A program made the translations under genes and the position numbers. Of a stretch of DNA of 64,000 bases, positions 41,445 to 50,564 are shown in pieces. The stretch comes from Clostridiales bacterium UBA7044 (lineage in GTDB: Bacteria; Bacillota; Clostridia; Oscillospirales; Oscillospiraceae), in assembly GCA_002493965.1 (NCBI GenBank), contig DLAP01000022.1, positions 1 to 64,000 on the forward strand, in the 5' to 3' direction. How positions within the stretch are numbered: position 1 is the stretch's first letter; each line of letters starts with the position of its first letter. The notes under the pieces were generated by a model. That model saw nothing but the letters and a program-made list of their open reading frames with translations. It searched no databases and was not told the DNA's origin.

Positions 41445-41711
41445 ATGAGGGATATTTCAGCCCGTGAGCTGAAAGGACACAACATTCTTGCCGTGGAGCG
41501 TTTTCGGGACAATACCCGCTGGATGATCGAGTTTTCCGTCCTGCGCCCCTGCACCTACGGCAGCCCCGGCGATGAAATGCGGCTGTTTCTCACTGAGGAC
41601 GGCTATCAGGCCGCCTTACTCAGCCAGCAGCGCCGGGACATCAAAATCAAAAAGTGCGCCCATGTGGTTGAGGGGCACGTCCTGTATGTAAAGAAAAAGC
41701 GGAGGAAATGA
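41445..41711 (+). CDS. Conserved element protein (88 aa), unknown
   Basis: Starts MRDISARELKGHNILAVERF and has a central VLRPCTYGSPGDEMRLFLTEDGYQAALLSQQ with a basic C-terminus KKKRRK. No signal peptide or membrane segment. The ATG at 41445 has AAAGGAG; the frame is open 16 codons upstream without a better site. It lies between parB and another unknown gene, one base from the next, and is probably co-expressed with the partition genes. Function unknown. Confidence 0.7.
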   Translation: MRDISARELKGHNILAVERFRDNTRWMIEFSVLRPCTYGSPGDEMRLFLTEDGYQAALLSQQRRDIKIKKCAHVVEGHVLYVKKKRRK

Positions 41712-41712
41712 G

Positions 41713-42216
41713 ATGTTCAGAGAAAAAGAAATCTGTGATGCCATTCGCACAGCGTATCTGCACCTGTTCCCTGATAAAAAGGAACGGAAACGGGCGCTCT
41801 CCAGACTGGACCTGGAGCTTGTGGCGCAGGGCATCCGCTATCGCGGAGAAAGCGTCCTCGCTTACCAGACTTCCGGCAGCCATGCGTGCGCCCTGGACTA
41901 TTACGGGCCGGAGCTGTTTCCCCAGCGGGGATGCTGCATTTACCAAAAAACGGTCCAAAGTCATTCCACGCAGGTGGATGCCGCCTGTATCCGGGAACTG
42001 TGGTTTCTGGAGGATGGACGGTTTGTGGAGGTGTCCGGCGTGACTACAAAATACCGTTCGGCATACGAGCGGTTTTCTACCTGCTACCGCACGGTACACC
42101 ATATCGTCAAGGGCCGGGACTGGCAGGACTATCCGCCAGAGGAGATTGCCGATGCCTTTGAGGACATCAACGACCATCCTTTTGACGGGATGCCCGGAGT
42201 TTTCTATGAAGTTTGA
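41713..42216 (+). CDS. Conserved element protein (167 aa), unknown
   Basis: A soluble protein starting MFREKEICDAIRTAYLHLF. It contains KRALSRLDLELVAQGIRYRGESVLAYQTSGSHACALDYYG and an aromatic-rich second half (HHIVKGRDWQDYPPEEIADAFEDINDHPF). Ribosome binding site GGAGGAAATG. I recognise no family. It belongs to the accessory block between partition and replication genes. Confidence 0.65.
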   Translation: MFREKEICDAIRTAYLHLFPDKKERKRALSRLDLELVAQGIRYRGESVLAYQTSGSHACALDYYGPELFPQRGCCIYQKTVQSHSTQVDAACIRELWFLEDGRFVEVSGVTTKYRSAYERFSTCYRTVHHIVKGRDWQDYPPEEIADAFEDINDHPFDGMPGVFYEV

Positions 42217-42275
42217 GCCGCGCCATAACTGACAGCGGCTTTTTTCATGCCATAAATGCCGAGAGGAGTGATGAA

Positions 42276-43154
42276 ATGGCCGTTTTTCGTATTGAACGGA
42301 CCCGTGATTATACCGTGATGAGCAACCATCACCTGCGCGACAAGGCGTTGTCGCTGAAATCCAAGGGGCTTTTGTCCATGATGCTGTCCTTGCCGGAGGA
42401 CTGGAACTACACCACCAGAGGACTTGCGAAAATCTGCAAGGAGGGCGTGGACGCCATCGGCGGGGCACTGCGGGAGCTGGAAAGCGCCGGGTACATCGTC
42501 CGCCACCAGATGCGGGACCGCCAGGGCCGCATCAGCGACACCGAGTATGTCATCTATGAGCAGCCCCAGCCCAAAGCGCCGGATACGCCCCAGCCGGATA
42601 CGGCTTCACCAGATACGGAAAACCCGTATCTGGCTGACCCGGATACGGAAAAGCCCGCAGAATTAAATATAGAGAAATCAAAGACCCAAAAACAAACAAC
42701 GGATGTACCAAGTACCGATTCCATTCCCTTCCGGGAGAAAGCGGCGGCCAGGCCGCCGGAACGGAAAGGACGGGATGCGATGTCGGTGGAGGAAATGCAG
42801 GATTATCGGGATTTGGTGTTGGAGAACATCGAGTACGACCACCTGTGCCGGGAGTTTTCGACCTACCGGGAGGATTTGGACGAGATCGTGGAGCTGATCG
42901 TGGAGACGGTCTGTGCCAGACGCAAGACCACCCGCATTGCCGGGGCGGACTTCCCCCATGAGGTGGTGCGGTCCCGGTTCTTGAAGCTGGACAGCTCCCA
43001 CATCGAGTTCGTCATGGAGTGCCTGCACAACAACACCACCGAAATCCGCAACATGAAGCAGTACCTGCTGACCGTGCTGTTCAACGCGCCTACCACCATG
43101 AACAACCACTACACGGCCCAGGTCAACCACGATATGCACGCAGGCGGCTGGTAA
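42276..43154 (+). CDS. Replication-initiator-like protein (winged helix plus DUF6017-like C-terminus)
   Basis: A 292-residue protein. The N-terminal winged helix (VMSNHHLRDKALSLKSKGLLSMMLSLPEDWNYTTRGLAKICKEG) is of the kind found in RepA-like proteins of Tn1549-family elements. A low-complexity linker with repeated PDT units (residues about 95-130) separates it from a C-terminal helical domain (EYDHLCREFSTYREDLDEIVELIVETVCARRKTTRI ... NMKQYLLTVLFNAPTTMNNHY). The ATG at 42276 has GAGAGGAG; the frame is open 21 codons further. Confidence 0.78.
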   Translation: MAVFRIERTRDYTVMSNHHLRDKALSLKSKGLLSMMLSLPEDWNYTTRGLAKICKEGVDAIGGALRELESAGYIVRHQMRDRQGRISDTEYVIYEQPQPKAPDTPQPDTASPDTENPYLADPDTEKPAELNIEKSKTQKQTTDVPSTDSIPFREKAAARPPERKGRDAMSVEEMQDYRDLVLENIEYDHLCREFSTYREDLDEIVELIVETVCARRKTTRIAGADFPHEVVRSRFLKLDSSHIEFVMECLHNNTTEIRNMKQYLLTVLFNAPTTMNNHYTAQVNHDMHAGGW

Positions 43155-43193
43155 CGGCCGTCTTTTTTGCTGCACTGCCGAAGGAGGCACGAT

Positions 43194-43961
43194 ATGAACC
43201 AGATGGAAATTTTCAAAAACCCGGAGTTTGGCAGCATCCGCACTTTTGAGCAGGACGGCAAGGTGCTGTTCTGCGGAACGGATGTAGCCGCTGCTTTGGG
43301 ATATGCCAATCCCCGTAAAGCCGTCCGCGACCACACCCGCTGTGGAACGAAATGTTCCATAGGGGTCCAGACCGGGAAAAAGGCGGATGGCACGCCCGCC
43401 GTGCAGATGGTGGAAATGCTTTTTATCCCCGAAGGTGATGTGTACCGCCTTATTGTTCACAGCAAGCTGCCCTCGGCGGAGCGGTTTGAACGCTGGGTGT
43501 TCGATGAAGTCCTGCCCAGCATTCGCCAGCACGGGGCCTACCTCACCAGGGAAAAGCTGTGGGAGGTCGCCACCTCGCCGGAGGCACTGCTGAAACTCTG
43601 CTCCGACCTGCTGGCCGAGCGCGAGAAGAATGCGGCGCTGCAAGCGGACAACGCCCGGCTGCAAGGCAAGGCCGTCTACTACGACCTGTTCATCGACCTG
43701 CGCCACAGCACCAACCTGCGCACCACCGCCAAGGAGCTGGACGTGCCGGAGCGGCGCTTTGTCCGCTTTCTGCTGGAACGCCGGTACGTCTACCGCACCC
43801 CCTCCGGCTGCGTGCTGCCCTACGCTAAGAGCGCCAACGTGGGGCTGTTCTGCGTGAAAGATTTTTGCCGCAACGGCCACACCGGCTCTTATACGCTGGT
43901 GACGCCCAAGGGCAAGCTGCACTTTGCGGAACTGCGTTCCCTGATTCTGGTGACGGTATGA
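43194..43961 (+). CDS. BRO-N/antirepressor-type protein
   Basis: A 255-residue phage-type antirepressor. A BRO-N domain (FGSIRTFEQDGKVLFCGTDVAAALGYANPRKAVRDH ... FIPEGDVYRLIVHSKLPSAERFERWVFDEVLPSIRQHG) is followed by a KilA-C-like domain with a short coiled coil. Ribosome binding site AAGGAGG. Antirepressors counter CI-type repressors in phages. Here it may switch the element's conjugation genes, which begin just downstream (inference). Confidence 0.88.
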   Translation: MNQMEIFKNPEFGSIRTFEQDGKVLFCGTDVAAALGYANPRKAVRDHTRCGTKCSIGVQTGKKADGTPAVQMVEMLFIPEGDVYRLIVHSKLPSAERFERWVFDEVLPSIRQHGAYLTREKLWEVATSPEALLKLCSDLLAEREKNAALQADNARLQGKAVYYDLFIDLRHSTNLRTTAKELDVPERRFVRFLLERRYVYRTPSGCVLPYAKSANVGLFCVKDFCRNGHTGSYTLVTPKGKLHFAELRSLILVTV

Positions 43962-44048
43962 CGCACCGCCACCTGATCCGGCGGCTGGTGGTCCCGCCTT
44001 AGTATTCAAGATCACCCACTGCATAACCGACGAAGGGAGGCGAGAAAA

Positions 44049-44549
44049 ATGCAGGAGGAAGTGGAAAACAGGACTTTGACGCTGATCGTCAGCGGCACCA
44101 AGTTCACCGGGCGGCTGTTCAAGGCCGCCATATCCAAGTACATGGCTCACCGCAGGGAGAAGAGGCTGGAAAAGCAGCGCAGCCGGGATTCCCCCGTCAC
44201 CCCCAAGGGCAAACAGACGGTGAAGCAGCTCATCGGTCAGAACCAGGGCGTCTCCAACATCGAGATCAACGACCCGTCCATCAAGGATTTTGAGCGCATC
44301 GCCCGCAAGTACGGCGTGGACTATGCGGTGAAAAAGGACCGCAGCACTTCGCCGCCCAAATACCTGATCTTCTTCAAGGCCCGCGACGCCGACGCCCTGA
44401 CCGCTGCTTTTACCGAGTACACCGGCAAAAAAGTCAAAAAGGCGGAGAAAACCGAGCGCCCGTCTGTGCTGGAGAAGCTCGCCCAGTTCAAAGAGCTGCT
44501 CAAAAATACCGTGGTGGACCGCAGCCGCCGGAAGGAGCTGGAACGATGA
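44049..44549 (+). CDS. PcfB-family conjugation protein (DUF3801)
   Basis: A 166-residue PcfB-type protein, the accessory partner of the VirD4-like coupling protein in pCF10 and related elements. It starts with VENRTLTLIVSGTKFTGRLFKAAISKYMAH and contains GKQTVKQLIGQNQGVSNIEINDPSIKDFERIARKYGVDYAVKKD. Ribosome binding site GGGAGGCG. Its stop overlaps the coupling-protein start (ATGA). Confidence 0.88.
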   Translation: MQEEVENRTLTLIVSGTKFTGRLFKAAISKYMAHRREKRLEKQRSRDSPVTPKGKQTVKQLIGQNQGVSNIEINDPSIKDFERIARKYGVDYAVKKDRSTSPPKYLIFFKARDADALTAAFTEYTGKKVKKAEKTERPSVLEKLAQFKELLKNTVVDRSRRKELER

Positions 44550-46375
44550 AGCAGGTGAATGTGAAAAAGCTGGTGCTGCTGAACCTGCCCTATTTCCTGC
44601 TGGGCCTTTTTGCCACCAACCTGGGCGAAGCCTGGCGGCTGGCAACCGGCGCGGATGCCTCGGCCAAGATGCTCTCGTTCTTCTCCACCCTGCCGGTGGC
44701 GCTGGGCAGCTGGTGGCCCAGCCTGCACCCGCTGGATTTGCTGGTGGGGCTTTGCTGCGGCGCTGGCCTGCGGCTGGCGGTGTATCTGAAAGGCAAGAAC
44801 GCCAAAAAATACCGCCACAACGTGGAGTACGGGTCGGCCCGATGGGGCACCCATGAGGATATTGCCCCCTACATGGACCCGGTGTTCCAGAACAACGTCA
44901 TCCTGACCCAGACCGAACGGCTCACCATGTCCAGCCGCCCCAAGAATCCCAAGTATGCCCGCAACAAGAACGTGCTGGTCATCGGCGGTTCCGGCTCCGG
45001 CAAGACCCGGTTCTGGTTGAAGCCGAATTTGATGCAGATGCACAGCTCCTATGTGGTCACCGACCCCAAGGGCACCATCCTGGTGGAGTGCGGCAAAATG
45101 CTCCAGCGCGGCGCGCCCAAGCTGGGCAAGGACGGCAAGCCGGTGAAGGACAAGAACGGCAAGGTTATCTACGAACCGTACCAAATCCGGGTGCTGAACA
45201 CCATCAACTTCAAGAAGTCCATGCACTATAACCCCTTCAGCTATATCCATAGTGAAAAGGACATCTTGAAGCTGGTGACAACGCTGATCGCCAACACCAA
45301 GGGCGAGGGCAAGGCCGGGGACGATTTCTGGGTCAAGGCGGAGACGCTGCTGTACTGCGCACTCATCGGCTACATCCACTACGAGGCCCCGGTGGAGGAA
45401 CAGAATTTTTCCACTCTCATTGAGATGATCAACAGCATGGAGGTCCGGGAGGACGATGAGGAGTTCAAAAACGCCGTGGACTTGATGTTCGATGAGCTGA
45501 AAGAACGGGAACCCAACCATTTTGCGGTGCGGCAATATGCCAAATATAAATTGGCCGCGGGCAAAACCGCTAAGTCGATTTTGGTGAGCTGCGGTGCCCG
45601 GCTGGCGGTGTTCGACATTGCCGAGCTGCGGGAGGTCACGTCCTACGACGAGCTGGAGCTGGACACCCTGGGTGACCGCCGGACGGCGTTGTTCCTCATT
45701 ATGAGCGATACCGATGACAGCTTTAACTTCCTGATCTCCATGTGCTACACCCAGCTGTTCAATCTCTTGTGCGAGAAAGCCGACGATGTGTACGGCGGAC
45801 GGCTGCCGGTCCATGTGCGCTGCCTCATTGACGAGTGCGCCAACATCGGCCAGATCCCCAAGCTGGAAAAGCTGGTGGCTACCATCCGAAGCCGTGAGAT
45901 TTCTGCCTGCCTGGTATTGCAGGCGCAGAGCCAGCTCAAGGCCATCTACAAGGACAACGCCGATACCATCATCGGAAATATGGATTCTTCCATCTTCCTG
46001 GGCGGCAAGGAGCCGACCACATTGAAGGAGCTGGAAGCCGTGTTGGGCAAGGAAACCATTGACACCTACAACACCGGCGAGAGCCGGGGGCGGGAAACTT
46101 CCCACTCGCTCAACTATCAAAAATTAGGGAAGGCGCTGATGAGCCAGGATGAGCTGGCCGTCATGGATGGCGGCAAGTGCATCCTCCAGCTGCGCGGGGT
46201 GCGGCCGTTTCTGTCGGACAAGTACGACATCACCCAGCACACCAACTACAAGTACACCGCCGACGCCGACCCGAAAAATGCGTTCAGCATTGAAGATTTC
46301 CTGCGGGCCAGGCTGAAGCTCAAACCCAACCAGGTCTGCGACGTGTATGAGATCGACGCCGCATCCGACGATTGA
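44546..46375 (+). CDS. VirD4/TraG-type conjugative coupling protein (PcfC-like)
   Basis: A 609-residue type IV coupling ATPase that brings the relaxase-DNA complex to the secretion channel. Two N-terminal membrane helices are followed by Walker A GGSGSGKTRFWLKPN near residue 147, YVVTDPKGTILVECG, and Walker B-like VRCLIDECANIGQIPKLEKLVATIRSREIS. The C-terminal part carries the family's QLRGVRPFLSDKYDI segment. Length is normal. Confidence 0.95.
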   Translation: MKQVNVKKLVLLNLPYFLLGLFATNLGEAWRLATGADASAKMLSFFSTLPVALGSWWPSLHPLDLLVGLCCGAGLRLAVYLKGKNAKKYRHNVEYGSARWGTHEDIAPYMDPVFQNNVILTQTERLTMSSRPKNPKYARNKNVLVIGGSGSGKTRFWLKPNLMQMHSSYVVTDPKGTILVECGKMLQRGAPKLGKDGKPVKDKNGKVIYEPYQIRVLNTINFKKSMHYNPFSYIHSEKDILKLVTTLIANTKGEGKAGDDFWVKAETLLYCALIGYIHYEAPVEEQNFSTLIEMINSMEVREDDEEFKNAVDLMFDELKEREPNHFAVRQYAKYKLAAGKTAKSILVSCGARLAVFDIAELREVTSYDELELDTLGDRRTALFLIMSDTDDSFNFLISMCYTQLFNLLCEKADDVYGGRLPVHVRCLIDECANIGQIPKLEKLVATIRSREISACLVLQAQSQLKAIYKDNADTIIGNMDSSIFLGGKEPTTLKELEAVLGKETIDTYNTGESRGRETSHSLNYQKLGKALMSQDELAVMDGGKCILQLRGVRPFLSDKYDITQHTNYKYTADADPKNAFSIEDFLRARLKLKPNQVCDVYEIDAASDD

Positions 46376-46548
46376 TGTTCCGCTATGAAAGGAGGGGTCC
46401 TATCTACCCGCCACAACCGCCCCGCTGGGGCCATTGGCGTACAAAGCGGACGATCTCTATCAAAAAATTGAAAAAGGAGGAAGGCCGGAATCAAGCCCCC
46501 GGAAACCGGGCGGCGATCATCCGGCTTTTGTATGCCTATGAACCATGA
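46375..46548 (+). CDS. Possible small basic protein (57 aa) coupled to the coupling-protein gene
   Basis: The ATG overlaps the coupling-protein stop (TGATG). The 57-codon frame begins MFRYERRGPIYPPQPPRWGH, is rich in Arg, Lys and Pro, and ends AAIIRLLYAYEP. Composition could be chance in GC-rich DNA; the stop-start overlap is the main support. It fills an otherwise empty gap of about 210 bases before the Maff2 gene. Confidence 0.35.
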   Translation: MFRYERRGPIYPPQPPRWGHWRTKRTISIKKLKKEEGRNQAPGNRAAIIRLLYAYEP

Positions 46549-46589
46549 CTAAATCAAACTTTTCAAACTGATTCCGGCCAACTTTATTT

Positions 46590-46808
46590 ATGGAATTTTT
46601 CAATCAGGCAATCACCGTTCTCCAGACCCTCGTTATCGCCCTCGGTGCCGGTCTCGGCGTGTGGGGTGTCATCAACCTGCTGGAAGGTTACGGCAACGAC
46701 AACCCCGGCGCGAAAAGCCAGGGCATGAAACAGCTGATGGCCGGCGCGGGCGTCGCCATCGTTGGCATGGTCCTCGTACCGCTGCTGTCCGGCCTGTTCA
46801 CCGTCTGA
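46590..46808 (+). CDS. Maff2-family small membrane protein
   Basis: A 72-residue protein with two hydrophobic helices (TVLQTLVIALGAGLGVWGVINLL and MAGAGVAIVGMVLVPLLSGL) around a polar turn GYGNDNPGAKSQG. This is the Maff2 pattern seen before the TrbL-like gene in Tn1549-type elements; size and topology suggest a VirB2-like pilin or channel subunit (inference). The ribosome binding site is not obvious, so coupling from upstream is possible. Confidence 0.85.
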   Translation: MEFFNQAITVLQTLVIALGAGLGVWGVINLLEGYGNDNPGAKSQGMKQLMAGAGVAIVGMVLVPLLSGLFTV

Positions 46809-46878
46809 TCGTACCCCGCTGAAATCCTCGCCCCCTCCCGCGCACAGCGGGAGGGGCTGAAAGGAGGTTTGACACCGT

Positions 46879-47748
46879 ATGGATTTCTTATTGGATGCCT
46901 TGACCAACTGGCTGAAAGAGATGCTGGTGGGCGGCATCATGGGAAACTTATCGGGGATGTTTGACAGCGTAAATCAGCAGGTCGCGGACATCGCCACACA
47001 GGTGGGCCAGACCCCGCAGGGGTGGAACGGCAGCATTTTCAGTATGATCCAGAACCTCTCCAACTCCATCATGGTGCCGATTGCTGGCGTGATCCTGGCC
47101 ATCGTGATGACGCTGGAGCTGATCCAGATGATTACCGACCGCAACAACCTGCATGATGTGGACACCTGGATGATCTTCAAATGGGTGTTCAAGTCCGCCG
47201 CCGCGATTTTGCTCGTCACCAACACCTGGAACCTCGTCATGGCCGTGTTCGACATGGCCCAAAGCGTGGTGGCCCAGGCGTCCGGCATCATCGGTTCGGA
47301 CGCGTCTATCGACATCTCCGCTGTTATGACCGATATGGAGTCCCGGCTGATGGATATGGACCTGGGGCCGCTGTTCGGCCTGTGGTTCCAGTCGCTTTTT
47401 ATCGGCATTACCATGTGGGCGCTGTATATCTGCATTTTCATCGTCATTTATGGCCGTATGATCGAAATTTACCTTGTCACATCGGTGGCCCCCATCCCGA
47501 TGGCGACCATGATGGGCAAGGAATGGGGCGGCATGGGCCAGAACTACCTGCGCAGCCTGCTGGCCCTGGGCTTCCAGGCGTTTTTGATTATCGTCTGCGT
47601 GGCGATCTACGCCGTGCTGGTGCAGAACATCGCCACCGAGGAGGACATCATCATGGCGATCTGGAGCTGCGTGGGCTACACCGTGCTGCTGTGTTTTACG
47701 CTGTTCAAGACCGGCAGCCTCGCGAAAGCAGTGTTTCAGGCGCACTGA
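46879..47748 (+). CDS. TrbL/VirB6-like conjugation channel protein
   Basis: A 289-residue polytopic membrane protein with about six hydrophobic segments. The ITMWALYICIFIVIYGRMIEIYLVTSVAPIPMATM segment is typical of the VirB6/TrbL-like proteins in Gram-positive elements. The N-terminal DALTNWLKEMLVGGIMGNLSGMFDSVN is extracellular or interfacial. Ribosome binding site AAAGGAGG. It would form part of the inner-membrane DNA channel with PrgI and VirB4. Confidence 0.85.
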   Translation: MDFLLDALTNWLKEMLVGGIMGNLSGMFDSVNQQVADIATQVGQTPQGWNGSIFSMIQNLSNSIMVPIAGVILAIVMTLELIQMITDRNNLHDVDTWMIFKWVFKSAAAILLVTNTWNLVMAVFDMAQSVVAQASGIIGSDASIDISAVMTDMESRLMDMDLGPLFGLWFQSLFIGITMWALYICIFIVIYGRMIEIYLVTSVAPIPMATMMGKEWGGMGQNYLRSLLALGFQAFLIIVCVAIYAVLVQNIATEEDIIMAIWSCVGYTVLLCFTLFKTGSLAKAVFQAH

Positions 47749-47770
47749 GCCAGGAAGGAGGATGCTCAAA

Positions 47771-48187
47771 ATGGCTTATGTACCCGTACCCAAAGACCTG
47801 ACGAAAGTCAAAACCAAGGTCGCATTCAACTTAACCAAGAGGCAGCTTGTCTGCTTCGGCTGCGGGGCGCTCATCGGCGTGCCGCTTTTCTTTTTGCTCC
47901 GGGGTCCTGCTGGCAACAGCGTGGCGGCCATGTGCATGATGCTCGTCATGCTGCCCTTCTTCATGCTGGCGATGTATGAAAAACACGGCCAGCCCCTGGA
48001 AAAGATCATCGGCAACATCCTCAAAGTGGCCGTCATCCGGCCCAAGCAGCGCCTCTACCGCACCAACAACTTCTATGCCGTGTTGGAGCGGCAGGCAAAT
48101 CTCGACAAGGAGGTGTATGACATTGTTCGCGGTAAAGACAAAGCGGCAGGCCGAACCGGCACAGCCGCAGACCAAACTCCGGCGTAA
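47771..48187 (+). CDS. PrgI-family (VirB3-like) conjugation protein
   Basis: A 138-residue membrane protein starting MAYVPVPKDLTKVKTKVAFNLTKRQLVCFGCG. It has two adjacent hydrophobic helices (GALIGVPLFFLL and MCMMLVMLPFFMLAM) and the motif YEKHGQPLEKI. PrgI proteins correspond to VirB3. The ATG at 47771 is nine bases after GGAGG. Its last 71 nt overlap the VirB4 gene. Confidence 0.88.
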   Translation: MAYVPVPKDLTKVKTKVAFNLTKRQLVCFGCGALIGVPLFFLLRGPAGNSVAAMCMMLVMLPFFMLAMYEKHGQPLEKIIGNILKVAVIRPKQRLYRTNNFYAVLERQANLDKEVYDIVRGKDKAAGRTGTAADQTPA

Positions 48188-50564
48188 GCTGACCCGCGCC
48201 GAACGAAAACAGATCGAGGCAGCGATTGCCCGCGCCAACCGCACGGGCAAAAAGGAACAGTCCGCCCAGGACAGCATCCCCTATGAACGGATGTGGCCGG
48301 ACGGCATCTGCAAGGTGGCGGATGGCCGCTACACGAAAACCATCCAGTTCCAGGACATCAACTACCAGCTGAGCCAGAACGAGGACAAGACCGCCATCTT
48401 TGAAGGCTGGTGCGATTTCCTCAACTATTTTGACAGCTCCATCCGTTTCCAGCTGTCCTTTTTGAACCTGGCAGCGTCCCAGGAGACCTTCGCCAACAGC
48501 ATCACCATCCCGGCTCAGGGAGATGACTTTGACCCCATCCGGGTGGAGTACACGCAGATGCTGCAAAACCAGCTGGCGCGGGGCAACAACGGCCTCATCA
48601 AGACCAAGTACCTGACCTTTTCCATCGAGGCCGACAGCATCCGCTCCGCCAAGCCCCGTCTGGAGCGTATCGAGACCGATGTGCTGAACAACTTCAAGCG
48701 GCTGGGCGTGGCCGCCGAGGTCCTGGACGGCAAAGCTCGGCTGGCCCAGCTCCACGCCATCTTCCACATGGACGAGCAGGCGCCCTTCCAGTTCGAGTGG
48801 GACTGGCTGGCTCCCAGCGGTCTTTCCACCAAAGACTTTATTGCGCCGTCCGGCTTTGAGTTCCGCACCGGCAAGCAGTTCCGCATGGGAAAGAAGTACG
48901 GGGCCATCAGCTTCGTGCAGATTCTGGCCCCGGAACTGAATGACCGTATGCTGGCGGATTTTCTCGATATGGAAAGTTCCCTCATTGTGAATCTGCACAT
49001 CCAGTCGGTGGATCAGGTGAAGGCCATCAAGACGGTGAAGCGCAAGATCACCGACCTGGACCGCAGCAAGATCGAGGAACAGAAAAAGGCCGTCCGCGCC
49101 GGGTATGACATGGACATCATCCCCTCCGACCTTGCCACCTACGGGGCCGAGGCCAAGAAGCTGTTGCAGGACCTGCAAAGCCGCAACGAGCGGATGTTCC
49201 TGGTGACGTTCCTGGTGCTGAACACGGCGGACAATCCCCGCCAGCTGGGCAACAACATCTTCCAGGCCAGCTCCATCGCGCAAAAGTACAACTGCCAGCT
49301 GACCCGGCTGGACTTCCAGCAGGAGGAAGGCTTGATGTCCTCTCTGCCGCTGGGGCTGAACCAGGTGGAAATTCAGCGGGGGCTGACTACCAGCTCCACC
49401 GCCATCTTCGTGCCGTTCACGACCCAGGAGCTTTTTCAGAACGGCAAGGAGGCGCTGTACTACGGCATCAACGCCCTGTCCAACAACCTCATCATGGTGG
49501 ACCGCAAACTGCTGAAAAACCCCAACGGCCTGATTCTGGGTACGCCGGGCAGCGGCAAATCCTTCAGCGCCAAGCGCGAGATCGCCAACTGCTTCCTGCT
49601 GACTTCGGATGATGTCATCATCTGCGACCCGGAGGCCGAGTACGCGCCGCTGGTGGAGCGCCTGCACGGGCAGGTCATCAAGATTTCGCCCACCTCCACC
49701 AACTACATCAACCCGATGGACCTGAACCTGGACTATTCGGACGATGAAAGCCCGCTGTCGCTGAAATCCGACTTCATTTTGTCGCTGTGCGAGCTGATTG
49801 TGGGTGGCAAGGACGGATTGCAGCCGGTGCAGAAAACCATCATTGACCGCTGTGTGCGGCTGGTGTATCAGGACTACCTCAACGATCCGCGCCCGGAGAA
49901 TATGCCCATTCTGGAGGACCTGTACGACCTGCTGCGGGCGCAGGATGAGAAAGAGGCGCAGTACATCGCAACGGCGCTGGAAATCTACGTCACCGGCTCC
50001 CTCAACGTGTTCAACCACCGCAGCAACGTGGACATCAACAACCGCATTGTCTGCTACGACATCAAGGAGCTGGGCAAGCAGCTGAAAAAGATCGGGATGC
50101 TGGTGGTCCAGGACCAGGTGTGGAACCGCGTCACCATCAACCGGGCCGCTCACAAGTCCACCCGCTACTACATCGACGAGATGCACCTGCTCTTGAAAGA
50201 GGAACAGACCGCCGCCTACACGGTGGAGATTTGGAAGCGGTTCAGAAAGTGGGGCGGCATCCCGACAGGCATCACCCAGAACGTGAAGGACCTGCTTTCT
50301 TCCCGCGAGGTGGAGAACATCTTTGAAAACTCTGACTTCGTGTATATGCTCAACCAGGCGGGTGGTGACCGGCAGATTTTGGCCCGGCAGCTGGGCATTT
50401 CCCCGCACCAGCTGTCCTATGTGACCCACTCCGGCGAGGGCGAGGGGCTGCTGTTCTATGGCTCCACCATCCTGCCCTTTGTGGACCACTTCCCCAAGAA
50501 TACCGAACTGTATCGCATTATGACGACCAAACCCCAGGAAATGAAGGAGGCTGATGGACGATGA
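48117..50564 (+). CDS. VirB4-family conjugation ATPase
   Basis: An 815-residue VirB4/TraE-type ATPase that powers the secretion channel. Walker A is GTPGSGKSFSAKREI near residue 475. Walker B is YYIDEMHLLL near 685. SNDRGKEFFQ-like motifs of other VirB4 proteins are replaced by FRKWGGIPTGITQNVKDLLSS and FENSDFVYMLNQAGGDRQIL. The ATG at 48117 directly follows AAGGAGGTGT, inside prgI; TTG 48123 is the alternative. The frame is open to 47976 but overlaps PrgI coding. Confidence 0.93.
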   Translation: MTLFAVKTKRQAEPAQPQTKLRRKLTRAERKQIEAAIARANRTGKKEQSAQDSIPYERMWPDGICKVADGRYTKTIQFQDINYQLSQNEDKTAIFEGWCDFLNYFDSSIRFQLSFLNLAASQETFANSITIPAQGDDFDPIRVEYTQMLQNQLARGNNGLIKTKYLTFSIEADSIRSAKPRLERIETDVLNNFKRLGVAAEVLDGKARLAQLHAIFHMDEQAPFQFEWDWLAPSGLSTKDFIAPSGFEFRTGKQFRMGKKYGAISFVQILAPELNDRMLADFLDMESSLIVNLHIQSVDQVKAIKTVKRKITDLDRSKIEEQKKAVRAGYDMDIIPSDLATYGAEAKKLLQDLQSRNERMFLVTFLVLNTADNPRQLGNNIFQASSIAQKYNCQLTRLDFQQEEGLMSSLPLGLNQVEIQRGLTTSSTAIFVPFTTQELFQNGKEALYYGINALSNNLIMVDRKLLKNPNGLILGTPGSGKSFSAKREIANCFLLTSDDVIICDPEAEYAPLVERLHGQVIKISPTSTNYINPMDLNLDYSDDESPLSLKSDFILSLCELIVGGKDGLQPVQKTIIDRCVRLVYQDYLNDPRPENMPILEDLYDLLRAQDEKEAQYIATALEIYVTGSLNVFNHRSNVDINNRIVCYDIKELGKQLKKIGMLVVQDQVWNRVTINRAAHKSTRYYIDEMHLLLKEEQTAAYTVEIWKRFRKWGGIPTGITQNVKDLLSSREVENIFENSDFVYMLNQAGGDRQILARQLGISPHQLSYVTHSGEGEGLLFYGSTILPFVDHFPKNTELYRIMTTKPQEMKEADGR

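Noticed and set aside
42678..44645. 655-codon minus-strand open frame
   Set aside because: Runs opposite to three well-supported plus-strand genes and has no initiation signals.
44321..46120. 599-codon minus-strand open frame
   Set aside because: Shadow of the VirD4-like gene.
48033..50489. 818-codon minus-strand open frame
   Set aside because: Antisense shadow of virB4, which has clear Walker motifs on the plus strand.
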